From a virus, in IMG/VR virus record IMGVR_UViG_3300045256_000043, positions 1-35,867 of that record: a stretch of 35,867 bases of DNA, one strand, 5' to 3'. The notes beneath the pieces were generated by a model that was not told the origin of the DNA, searched no databases, and saw nothing but the letters and a program-made list of their open reading frames with translations. This document shows, piece by piece, positions 14,678 through 22,547 of this stretch. The position numbers and the translations under genes are program-made. Within the stretch, counting starts at the first letter, position 1, and each line of letters opens with the position of its first letter.

Positions 14678-15763
14678 ATGGCCATGCCCTTCACCAACGG
14701 ACTCGCCAAGCCCGGGAAGTTCTGGCGCTACCGCTTCCATCACCGTGGCACGCTCTACCAGGGCTCGACCAAGTGCGAGCGGAAGGCAGACGCGCTCCAG
14801 TGGCTGGACCGCTTCAAGGCGAAGTTGGCCCTGGGTGAGGTCGGCGTGGTTGAACCTCCGTCTGTCCAGCGCGCCTATGAGCACTGGCGGGACACCTGGA
14901 CCGGCAAGCTCAGCGCCGCCCACATGGCCCGGGCCGAATCCGCCTTCCGGCTCTACATCCTGCCGGTCTGCGGGCAGCTCCGGGCTGACGCCGTGGACAA
15001 CGGTGTGGCGGAGCTGGTCCGCACCCGCTACCTGGAAGGCGTCTCCCGCGCCAACGATCACCAGGCCGCCCAGATCGCGGCCAACAAGCGCCCCAGGCGA
15101 GCGCGGCCACACTCCATCCCAGGCGCCAACACGCTCATGGGCTACCTCCGGGCGGTCATGGCGCACCTTGTGAGGCATGGGATGCTCCAGCGCGCGCCGT
15201 TCGAGCTCAAGGCGCTGCGCTCGCAGGCCCCCGTCCGCCAATGGGTGCCGCTGGAGCAGATCCCCGCGTTCCTGGCTGAGATCGACCGGACAGGCAATGT
15301 CCATGTCTCCATTGCCGTCCGGGCGATGCTCTACCTGGGCCTGCGGGAGTCCGAGGCCTACGGCATGCGCTGGGCGTGGTTCAGCCACGACCACACGATC
15401 TACACGCCGGGCCTCACCAAGGGCAGAGAATCCGAGCCGCTCCCGGTGCCGTCCGACCTCCAGGGCTGGCTGCTCCGGGCCCGGACGCTGGGACCCTATG
15501 TCATCCCCGCTCAGGACGGCGCGCCGCACCGCCCAGGCTACGCCAAGAAGGCCGTGGCCCGCGCCGGGGCAGCTATTGGCCTGCCAGGCCTGAGCCCACA
15601 CCGCCTGCGGAACACCTGCGCCACACTGCTGGCCCGTGGCGGGGTGGACGCCAAGGTGATCCAGCGCATGCTCCGGCACAAGGACATCAAGACCACCATG
15701 CGCTACATCCAGGCCGGGCTGGAAGACCTCCGCGCTGCCCAGGCCAGGGTGTTCGGGGCCTGA
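14678..15763 (+). CDS. int: Tyrosine-recombinase integrase
   Basis: The 361-residue protein has an N-terminal arm-binding-like region, a SAM-like core-binding domain (about 62-180) and a catalytic domain. The catalytic residues are R223 (GLRESE), K248, H308 and R311 (SPHRLRNT), H334 (MLRHKD) and nucleophile Y343 (MRYIQ). It lies immediately before attP, the usual arrangement. It would insert the circular genome into a tRNA gene and, with a helper, excise it. The ATG at 14678 has a poor ribosome site, so translation may be coupled to the preceding small gene. Confidence 0.95.
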   Translation: MAMPFTNGLAKPGKFWRYRFHHRGTLYQGSTKCERKADALQWLDRFKAKLALGEVGVVEPPSVQRAYEHWRDTWTGKLSAAHMARAESAFRLYILPVCGQLRADAVDNGVAELVRTRYLEGVSRANDHQAAQIAANKRPRRARPHSIPGANTLMGYLRAVMAHLVRHGMLQRAPFELKALRSQAPVRQWVPLEQIPAFLAEIDRTGNVHVSIAVRAMLYLGLRESEAYGMRWAWFSHDHTIYTPGLTKGRESEPLPVPSDLQGWLLRARTLGPYVIPAQDGAPHRPGYAKKAVARAGAAIGLPGLSPHRLRNTCATLLARGGVDAKVIQRMLRHKDIKTTMRYIQAGLEDLRAAQARVFGA

Positions 15764-15780
15764 ACGGAAACCGAACTTCC
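15761..15780. repeat. Candidate integrase arm site, left copy
   Basis: TGAACGGAAACCGAACTTCC matches 16 of 20 positions with 15995-16014 on the other side of the tRNA-like core. Paired repeats flanking an attP core are typical arm-binding sites for tyrosine integrases. The left copy overlaps the integrase stop codon. Confidence 0.5.
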
Positions 15781-15842
15781 GAAAATCACCACCGCGCTCA
15801 AGACCAAGCCCAGCATGGCTGCGAGTGCGACAGCCCTTCGTC

Positions 15843-15887
<45 letters not shown>

Positions 15888-15892
15888 GCACG

Positions 15893-15925
15893 AACCCCAG
15901 GAACCACGCGGCTTCCTGGGGTTTT
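15893..15925 (+). terminator. Rho-independent terminator after the tRNA fragment
   Basis: AACCCCAGGAA (15893-15903) and TTCCTGGGGTT (15913-15923) form an 11-bp stem with a 9-base loop, followed by TT. On integration it would end transcription of the rebuilt tRNA. In the phage circle it ends the integrase operon before the converging tail operon. Confidence 0.88.
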
Positions 15926-15990
15926 CGCTTGCGGGGACAGAAGTAGCCAGCGCTTGCCGTAAGTGTTGAGAATATTGCCATCGCTTGCCG
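15926..15990. repeat. Three CGCTTGC[C/G]G direct repeats beside attP
   Basis: CGCTTGCGG (15926-15934), CGCTTGCCG (15951-15959) and CGCTTGCCG (15982-15990) are spaced by 25 and 31 bases between attP and the tail gene end. They may be integrase or accessory protein sites in the P' arm. Confidence 0.5.
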
Positions 15991-15994
15991 CAGG

Positions 15995-16014
15995 TGAACA
16001 GAAATCGAACTACT
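15995..16014. repeat. Candidate integrase arm site, right copy
   Basis: TGAACAGAAATCGAACTACT is the partner of 15761-15780, in the same orientation and 234 bases apart. It overlaps the last codons of the converging tail gene. Confidence 0.5.
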
Positions 16015-16417
16015 GCGTCGGCTTGATGTTGGAGGAAAGGATGCCGCCGGTCTGGTAGCTGTGGACCTGGTCCACGGTGATCCGCTGGACCGTGCCCGGC
16101 CCAAAGAAGGACACTGAGGCCACGGCCGCAGGCGCTGTGCCTCCGATGACCATGCCGGGCTCAAGGTCCTGGATCTCGCACCATCCCCCAGAGGCCAGGC
16201 GGAAGCGGTGCCGTTCGTTGAATTTTAGCACGCGCCCGTCTGCGAGTGTGAGGGCCCAGAGTCTGTCTGTGTCCTCAGGGGTGCTCTCCAGCACAGGCCA
16301 CTGGCCCACGGTTCCCGTGTTGGGGTCCATGGTGTAGACCAGGTCACCCGCCATCAGATCGCCCGCGCGCTTCTGCTGGCCGCCCGGCAGGTCCACCATC
16401 TCATTCACCTCGGGGCA
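16010..16417 (-). other. Hint (intein-like, BIL-type) domain at the C-terminus of the tail protein
   Basis: The domain begins with Cys548 after a poly-glycine hinge (CPEVNEMVDLPGG) and holds AGDLMAGD. It has a block-B-like LKFNERHRFRL (His at domain residue 70) and ends VHSYQTGGILSSN followed by IKPTQ. The usual penultimate His is Ser here, and there is no Cys/Ser/Thr after the terminal Asn. Classical splicing is therefore unlikely. N-terminal cleavage or thioester chemistry remains possible, as known for bacterial intein-like domains. Confidence 0.75.
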
Positions 16418-18058
16418 GCCGCCACCGCCGCCCGCGCCGCCGCCCGTACCGCCGCCCACGCCTCCGGTGAAGCTCGCTGGGAAGCTCGTGCCGTTATCCA
16501 CCAGGGCCACGCCGTCTGCGCCTCCCGCCGCCGAGTAGAAGCAGTGAGTGTCGCTGGGGCCGAAGGCGTTGTAGAGCGTGACCGTCACGGCCAGGTAGGG
16601 CTGCGCAACACCGGCATCGATCAGTTCCGCGGTGTTGACCGAGGCGTTCGCGGAGTTGGAGTCTGTCGCATTGGCAAAAAGCCTGTCATGGATGGGCGGA
16701 TGGGTCGTCTCGATCACCGAAAGCGCGGGGTTCGCCGTGAGGGTTACGCCAGCGCGGCTCGACTCATTGATGAGCCCCGACGCCACAAACAAAAGCGTCG
16801 TTGCGGTGACGGAGCTGATCGTGCCCTGCACATTGTTCCCAGAGTTGGCCCATCCAGCCATCGTGACGAGCATTCCTCCGACAAACCCATCCGCAATGAA
16901 CGATCCGCTGCCGCCCGAGTTGCGCGTGATCGTGCGAGAGCCCCCCGTGCCGGTCATCGTTGCCGTGATAGAGCCCGTGGACGCCGGAGTACTGCTCTGA
17001 GACATCCACACGACCGTTGCCGGGCGCATCCCGTCCAGGTTGTCGCTGGCCGTGGTGGGCTGGAGCTTCAGTTCGATCCGTCCAATGTGATTCGTGGTGT
17101 CCCAACGCCGCCGCGTGACCGTGAGAGTGCTGATGTTCGGCGCTCCGCCCTTCGTGCCAGGATCGCAATTGCCGGCGTACCATGTCCTGTCCGCAGTCGT
17201 CGATCCGGTGTTCTTCAGCGCGTTGATGGCGCGGAACCCCGCGTCTGGCTCCATGTGTCCGAACTTCACCGAGCGCCGCAGCGAGAGATTGTCAAAGTAG
17301 CCGAAGGTTGCGGCGGCGGTCGTCGATGCCTTGACGAACGCCTGGACGGCCACGGCTCCCGACGGTACGGTGCCCTGAACTGAGACGAGACCGTAGCTCG
17401 TCGATGAAGTCGAAGAGCTGGTGGCGGTCCCCAGAACCGTACCGCTCGCATTGGTGAATTGAAGGTAAATCTGAACGGCAGCGCTGGCGGAAGATACCTT
17501 GGCCCAGGCGCTGAAGCTCCAGTAGTCGCCATAGGTGGTGGGCAGAAGCGGCGTGAGCGCCGTCGCGTTGGTCGCGCTGGTGTTCAGCTTGCGGCACCAG
17601 TTCCCTGCGTAACTGTTCCCCGCGTCGTTCACCACCAGGGCGGAGCCGTAGCCTAGCCAAGTGGTGCCCATCTCGCTCGTGGGGTTCGGAATCAGGTTGT
17701 CGGCCGTGGTGGTGGGATAGCTCGGCACCGCGGGAGTCACGGTGGCAGCAGCCATCGCCCAGGCGCTCTTGGCCCAGGGGTAGACGGTGCGCACGGCCGC
17801 GTTCCATGTGGGCAGCGCCTTGCCCTTGGCGATGTCTGCGCTCGTCACATAGCGGCGCGATCCGATGCCGATCACCGCTGGCGTCTCCACATACTTCGTG
17901 GTGTCGGTAGGATCCGAGCCCGTGAAGATCACGACCTCGAAGGACTGCGCAAGCCCCGTGGGCGGCGGCTCAGTCCACGACCAGTTGACATCGATCCAGA
18001 AGGTATCCGTGCGATCTGCACCGCCCCCGCCGCCGCTGCCATCTCCAGCTGGGATCAT
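16010..18058 (-). CDS. Tail tip/fibre protein with CBM-like domain and C-terminal Hint domain
   Basis: The 682-residue protein is the last gene of the tail operon. After an N-terminal region with a glycine run (about 8-13), residues about 121-262 look like a CBM4/9-type carbohydrate-binding beta sandwich (LIPNPTSEMG at the start, YFDNLSL at the end). A glycine-rich hinge (about 530-547) leads into a Hint domain at 548-682. It probably contacts the host surface. The start follows GGAGG after an 11-base gap. It may process or cross-link itself through the Hint domain. Confidence 0.8.
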   Translation of the reverse strand: MIPAGDGSGGGGGADRTDTFWIDVNWSWTEPPPTGLAQSFEVVIFTGSDPTDTTKYVETPAVIGIGSRRYVTSADIAKGKALPTWNAAVRTVYPWAKSAWAMAAATVTPAVPSYPTTTADNLIPNPTSEMGTTWLGYGSALVVNDAGNSYAGNWCRKLNTSATNATALTPLLPTTYGDYWSFSAWAKVSSASAAVQIYLQFTNASGTVLGTATSSSTSSTSYGLVSVQGTVPSGAVAVQAFVKASTTAAATFGYFDNLSLRRSVKFGHMEPDAGFRAINALKNTGSTTADRTWYAGNCDPGTKGGAPNISTLTVTRRRWDTTNHIGRIELKLQPTTASDNLDGMRPATVVWMSQSSTPASTGSITATMTGTGGSRTITRNSGGSGSFIADGFVGGMLVTMAGWANSGNNVQGTISSVTATTLLFVASGLINESSRAGVTLTANPALSVIETTHPPIHDRLFANATDSNSANASVNTAELIDAGVAQPYLAVTVTLYNAFGPSDTHCFYSAAGGADGVALVDNGTSFPASFTGGVGGGTGGGAGGGGGCPEVNEMVDLPGGQQKRAGDLMAGDLVYTMDPNTGTVGQWPVLESTPEDTDRLWALTLADGRVLKFNERHRFRLASGGWCEIQDLEPGMVIGGTAPAAVASVSFFGPGTVQRITVDQVHSYQTGGILSSNIKPTQ

Positions 18059-18068
18059 GTGGCCTCCA

Positions 18069-20090
18069 TCAGGTGGGCTTGGTGAGAGACTCGGCGATCG
18101 TCACGCCCGTCGGAGCCGCGATGGCGCCTGCGCCAGCCCCGACCACGGTATAGGTGTACGCGGTGAGCGTGGAGATGTCCTGCATGCCGCCGCCCTGCGT
18201 GTTGAAGCTGACAAACTTGAAGGATAGAGTCTTGCCCACCATGGACGCGGGGATGGCCACCTGAAAGACAGCCTGGTCCAGCCGCGCGAAAGCGGCCCCG
18301 CTGGAATGGCTGCCCGGCATCGTACCGTGCAGGCCGCGCTTGAGTGTGGTGAGGTTGTATTTGTTCGCCGCCGTGAGCGTGGCAGTCTGATAGCCGAGGA
18401 TCTCTCCGCCCAGATAGCAGAGCGTGGCGAGCGCGTTGTAGTCCGAGGTGCTAGCAGAAGTGAGTGTCCCTGCCGACACCGTGAGGTCCACTCCGAGGGT
18501 GTTGGTCGTGTCGTCGCCTGCGGGCTGCGCCGAGATCGAGCTCGTAGACACGCCATGGCGGCCGCCAGCCAGGACCGTGCCCGCGCGGGTGTAAGTCGTG
18601 CCGTCCTGGCTCATCCAGACATCCGCGCCGCCCCAGTTCGCGCCTCCGGAGGTGACGAGCCAGATCATCTCCTGTCCGCCGGTCATGGAGAGCGGCGGCT
18701 CGAAGATGATGGGCGTATTGGCGTTGCCGGGATCGGCGTCCGCGTTGGGAGTGTAGCCGGAGCTGCTCTGGGTGCTGTAGAGCGTCGCGCTCGCCGTCCC
18801 CAAGGGCCACTCCTCCGCTGTGACCGTGAAGGCCCCGGCATCATCCTCTTCGATATCGATGATCCGCACGGGTGTCTTGCTCAGACCCAAGCCCGAGTCC
18901 GTGAGGGTCACGAGGTCCATGGGCTCTAGGAGCGCGTACTTCCACCCCACCCGAAATTTGTAGCTGTTGCGGATGTTGACATTTCGCTGGAGGATGAGCT
19001 GCGCCGCCACGCGCCCCTCCGCCTGGGTCGGTATAAAGTGCGCTTGGATTGGTTGCCCCGTGCGAAGCCCGAAAAGGTCGATGTTAGCCTGGTCCTTGGC
19101 CTCGACGATGCTGGTGTTGTAGTCGTTGGCGCGGTCCAGGATCTCAAGCTGCACCTGGTTTGACGCGTCCGCATTGGGCGTCCGAGTGACTTGGACCGGA
19201 TCTACCGCCTCCTGCCCAGGCTGAAGAGAGGTGCCACCACTCCAAGGCAGGAAATCGTCATCGGTGAGGTCATACAGCGGCGTCGTGTTCGGCACGAAGG
19301 TGTAGCCGTTCGCCGTAACGGTCGAATCCCCGCGCGGAATGAGCTTGAGCAGGCCGCCGCTCCATACCACTTCCTGGTTCATGCAGTCCAACATGCCCTG
19401 CGCATGGTCTCGGCACGGCTGCTGCTGGTCGAAGACCGCAGCAACAAAGAGTCCCATCGCGGCGCTGTACTTGTAGCCAGGAGAGGCAGAAGAAAAGTCC
19501 CCCATCGCCGATGTGGGGAAGCCCGCGCCCTCGTACGGGTCCGTGAACATGTGGTAGAGCACGGAGGCGAGGTTCGCATCGTCGATGGTGCCCGGGTTGA
19601 ATGGAACGAACCCGGTGACCTCCACGGCTGTGTTGCGCAGTGTCCCACTGCTGCCCATGTCATAGGTCGGGTGTGCGATGTAGGCCAGCCCTGAGTAGGG
19701 GACAGCCTCCGTCGGGTGCTTGGAGGTGGTGTAGCTCCAGGCGGCCTGACCATAGGCCCCCGAGAACTGCGCCCACCCTGGCCAGGTGGGGCCCGCCGTC
19801 TTGCGCTTGTCGGCCCACTTGGTGCCCCAGGAGGTTACGGGTCCCGCGCAGACACCCATCGCCACCGCGCTGGTGTAGGTGTAGGTAGTGTTCGTGGTGG
19901 TGACGCCGCCCTTCCCGCCTGCGCTCTGGCTGCTCGTGTGCGAGATCGCCGTGAAGTCGGTGAGGTAGATCAGATTGACGGCAACACGTGTCTTGCCGTA
20001 GACGACGGGTATCGCCACGCCATAGGCGCTCGTCTGGAGCGAGATCCCGGCCAGCCTCTGCTGGGTGTTGGAGATCGTACCGCCGCCCAT
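18069..20090 (-). CDS. Tail tip/baseplate hub protein (GTA gp15/J-like)
   Basis: This 673-residue protein follows the DUF2460-DUF2163-NlpC series, the position of the large host-specificity hub in gene-transfer-agent-type tails. It starts TISNTQQRLAGISLQTSAYG and contains VYGKTRVAVNLIYL, typical of this family's N-terminus. The centre (about 300-440) looks like the TIM-like/tail-hub region. The C-terminus is beta-rich. The start overlaps the peptidase stop (TGATG). It would cap the tail and trigger DNA release after receptor contact. It is shorter than the largest J-type proteins, and the fibre function is in the next gene. Confidence 0.75.
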   Translation of the reverse strand: MGGGTISNTQQRLAGISLQTSAYGVAIPVVYGKTRVAVNLIYLTDFTAISHTSSQSAGGKGGVTTTNTTYTYTSAVAMGVCAGPVTSWGTKWADKRKTAGPTWPGWAQFSGAYGQAAWSYTTSKHPTEAVPYSGLAYIAHPTYDMGSSGTLRNTAVEVTGFVPFNPGTIDDANLASVLYHMFTDPYEGAGFPTSAMGDFSSASPGYKYSAAMGLFVAAVFDQQQPCRDHAQGMLDCMNQEVVWSGGLLKLIPRGDSTVTANGYTFVPNTTPLYDLTDDDFLPWSGGTSLQPGQEAVDPVQVTRTPNADASNQVQLEILDRANDYNTSIVEAKDQANIDLFGLRTGQPIQAHFIPTQAEGRVAAQLILQRNVNIRNSYKFRVGWKYALLEPMDLVTLTDSGLGLSKTPVRIIDIEEDDAGAFTVTAEEWPLGTASATLYSTQSSSGYTPNADADPGNANTPIIFEPPLSMTGGQEMIWLVTSGGANWGGADVWMSQDGTTYTRAGTVLAGGRHGVSTSSISAQPAGDDTTNTLGVDLTVSAGTLTSASTSDYNALATLCYLGGEILGYQTATLTAANKYNLTTLKRGLHGTMPGSHSSGAAFARLDQAVFQVAIPASMVGKTLSFKFVSFNTQGGGMQDISTLTAYTYTVVGAGAGAIAAPTGVTIAESLTKPT

Positions 20091-20551
20091 CAGCCCACCT
20101 CCGGCCAGAGCGTCCAGCAGCCTTTGTGACGCCCAGCAAGCGGGCCGTTGGAAGCGTCATCGAGGACTACGCCCTGGCCTCGATACGAGTGGATGACCCC
20201 CGGCCATTCCAGGACGATGGCCCCGTGCGAAATCGTCCGGCCAAAGCGAAACAGCGCAATGTCTCCGGGCTGAGGTTCTGCGCCTTCCGGCAGCGGCGTA
20301 GCAAAGCGCTCCACACCGGCGAGGTAAAGCTCCTCTGAGCGATGCAGGTGCCACTCCGGCGCGTAGATGCCGGGGTCGTAGCCCTCGGGAATCAGCCCGG
20401 CCCGCTGATAGACCTCCAGCAGTAGCATCGCGCAGTCCACGCCAGCGCCTTTGATGCGCCCGTGGTGGTGGTAGGGCGTGCCGAGCCAGGTCAGAGCCTC
20501 GCGGACCACCTGGGAGCGCTGGATTGCCACGGAGCAGGTGTGGAGGCTCAT
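20090..20551 (-). CDS. NlpC/P60 tail peptidase
   Basis: The 153-residue protein has the NlpC/P60 triad: C40 (GVDCAMLLLE), H109 (ISHGAIVL) and H121 (VIHSYRGQG). In GTA-type tails this enzyme is carried at the tail tip and cuts the peptide stem of peptidoglycan during DNA entry. The start overlaps the DUF2163 stop (ATGA). All residues are in place, so it should be active. Confidence 0.9.
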   Translation of the reverse strand: MSLHTCSVAIQRSQVVREALTWLGTPYHHHGRIKGAGVDCAMLLLEVYQRAGLIPEGYDPGIYAPEWHLHRSEELYLAGVERFATPLPEGAEPQPGDIALFRFGRTISHGAIVLEWPGVIHSYRGQGVVLDDASNGPLAGRHKGCWTLWPEVG

Positions 20552-21420
20552 CGTGTGGTCTCGGGGACGGGAATGAAGGGGAAGCCGCGATACCGCGCCG
20601 TGTTGGAAAACTTCGGACAGCCATTCGTTCCGCTGAAGGTCTTGTCGCAGCCGGGGTAGATCGTGAAGGTGTCCCCGGCCTGCGGAGCGTAGGGGAGCGG
20701 TAGCGCGAAGGTGCAATTGGATGGCGAGCCGTTGGTGTAGGCCTTCACCGTTCGAGACGCGCCTGCATTTTGCCCGCCGGTGAAGGTGACGACGCCGAGG
20801 TCGAAGTAGCCAGTGGCCTGAGCGCTGGTGAAGTTGAGCTGATTCACAGTGCTTCCAGACGCAGCCGTGAGGCTGCTGGTGTAGGTGGCCCTTGCTACGC
20901 CACAGCCGGAGTCATAGAGGGAGTTGGTGCAGCCGGGCTGGTAGAGGTTCCGCGGAAACGGAACTGCCAGCAGCTCCAGGTCTGAGGCCACCTTCAGCTC
21001 GCAGGCGTAGCGCGAAAGCATAGGAACTTCAGAGACGCGGCCGCTGAACATCCAGAGCGGCCCCAGGCTGGTATCGCCCCAGCTCGGCATGAAGATCCTG
21101 TCCAGCTCCACGCGAGCGCCATCCAGGCCGCCGTTGCGGATAAACTGCATGGCCGGGATGCCGGACAGCATCGAGTTCGCGTCCGCAAAGAGCTTGAGCG
21201 TCATCGCGTCTACCGTTAGGCCCGTGGTGAGCTTGATGTTTGAGCGCTCAAAGATCAGCCCGGAGCTGCTGAAGGTGTTGCCGCCCGAGACCAGGTCTGT
21301 GTCGCCGTTCGTGTACCGCAGGACGGTGCCCGTGACCAGCGTGATGGTCAGCAGGTCCGCCATGAAGAACTCATTGCCGGAGCCCAACAGCGCGATGAGG
21401 CCACCCGATGCAGTCTTCAT
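20548..21420 (-). CDS. Tail tip protein, DUF2163/BR0599-like
   Basis: The 290-residue protein matches the DUF2163 pattern: an N-terminal beta domain (ITLVTGTVLRYTNGDTDLVS) and a C-terminal CNFxxY-like zinc-bearing part. In that part CTNSLYDSGCGV and CDKTFSGTNGC are visible, cysteines that may hold an iron-sulphur cluster or zinc as in GTA gp13. The start overlaps the DUF2460 stop (ATGA). It forms part of the distal hub with its neighbours. Confidence 0.85.
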   Translation of the reverse strand: MKTASGGLIALLGSGNEFFMADLLTITLVTGTVLRYTNGDTDLVSGGNTFSSSGLIFERSNIKLTTGLTVDAMTLKLFADANSMLSGIPAMQFIRNGGLDGARVELDRIFMPSWGDTSLGPLWMFSGRVSEVPMLSRYACELKVASDLELLAVPFPRNLYQPGCTNSLYDSGCGVARATYTSSLTAASGSTVNQLNFTSAQATGYFDLGVVTFTGGQNAGASRTVKAYTNGSPSNCTFALPLPYAPQAGDTFTIYPGCDKTFSGTNGCPKFSNTARYRGFPFIPVPETTR

Positions 21421-22547
21421 TTGGTGCTCACGAGGTTGACGGTCTTCAGGTCCCACAGCGTCTGCTGGAAATTGTTGAAGTCGGCAGCATCCATTGCGAA
21501 GCGGACGCGCCAGAAGTACGCGCCTGTCCATGTCAAAACCGCGCCTACCGCGGGGGGGCTGGCAAAGGTGACGAGGCCCGAGCTGCTCACGGTGTAGTCA
21601 GTCCCTGGCGTCTTAAGTGTGCCGTTGATGTAGATCTGGAGCGGCGTGGCGGGGTTGAGGTTGTAGATGGGTTCGAACCCATCGCCAGTCTTCGGCCAGT
21701 AGTTCGGCGTGACAGTCACCGCAGCCGAGGCGGTCCCGATATAGGGGGTGGCAGATGCTGCTTGCTCAACCTGGGCAAAGGCAACCTGGACCCCGACGCC
21801 ATTGGTCCAGGAAGACCCCGCGCCGATGGTGAGGACTGTGCTGGTTCCTGCCGCTGTGAAGGTCAGGGAGACGCGCTGGTAGGCGCTGGTGAGCGTCACC
21901 GCAGAGCCCACGCCCTCAGTGGTCCCGATCTTGAGCGTGGTTCCCGCCACACAGAGCAGGTAGATGGACACGGTGTAAATCTTCCCGACCGTGAGACCTG
22001 CAATGGTCTGGGTGATCGTGGCGCCGCCAGCTGTCGCCGTGTAGGCGCGGGCCTGGAGGGACCCAGCCGGGTCCACCGCCGCGCCGTTATCCGTAAGGCT
22101 TGTCTTGGTCCAGGAGGCCTGCGTGAAGTCGCCGGACTGGATCACAAGGTTCGTCCGCGGACTCGTGAACTGCTGAGTCTTCAGCCCGCTCCAGTAGTCC
22201 TGCTGATTCGTTCCGAGGTAGGCCCGCTGGAGCTGGAAGGCTGTGGTCGTGCCATCGCCCACGCCGAAGCCGTGCGCGGTGACCGCGTTGTCGTTGGGGT
22301 CCGCCCACAAGAAGCTGTCGAAGCTGCCCTGGCGCTGGAGGAAGAAGGCCTGCAGCGTCTGAAGCTCGCCCTGAACGCCATCTCTCAGGAACTCGTAAGA
22401 CAGGTCATACTCCCAGAGCGGTGCACTGTAAAAAGCTGCCCGCAGCTCCTTGCCGCTGACGCTACGCTGCACCTTCGTCTGGAAGAGCGGGCGCCGCTTC
22501 ACATCCCACATGAGGCCGGGCAGCGCGGGGAAGATGGCGTTGCTCAT
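21417..22547 (-). CDS. Distal tail protein, DUF2460, with inserted CBM-like domain
   Basis: The 376-residue protein has DUF2460 features at both ends: PLWEYDLSYEFLRD and RQGSFDSFLWADP (about 44-83), and YFWRVRFAMD near the C-terminus. Between about residues 125 and 280 is an extra beta sandwich starting SPRTNLVIQSGDFTQASWTK, typical of carbohydrate-binding modules. The typical family length is near 210, so the insertion accounts for the excess. The start overlaps the tape measure stop (ATGA). It forms the distal tail ring, here with a likely sugar-binding addition. Confidence 0.85.
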   Translation of the reverse strand: MSNAIFPALPGLMWDVKRRPLFQTKVQRSVSGKELRAAFYSAPLWEYDLSYEFLRDGVQGELQTLQAFFLQRQGSFDSFLWADPNDNAVTAHGFGVGDGTTTAFQLQRAYLGTNQQDYWSGLKTQQFTSPRTNLVIQSGDFTQASWTKTSLTDNGAAVDPAGSLQARAYTATAGGATITQTIAGLTVGKIYTVSIYLLCVAGTTLKIGTTEGVGSAVTLTSAYQRVSLTFTAAGTSTVLTIGAGSSWTNGVGVQVAFAQVEQAASATPYIGTASAAVTVTPNYWPKTGDGFEPIYNLNPATPLQIYINGTLKTPGTDYTVSSSGLVTFASPPAVGAVLTWTGAYFWRVRFAMDAADFNNFQQTLWDLKTVNLVSTK

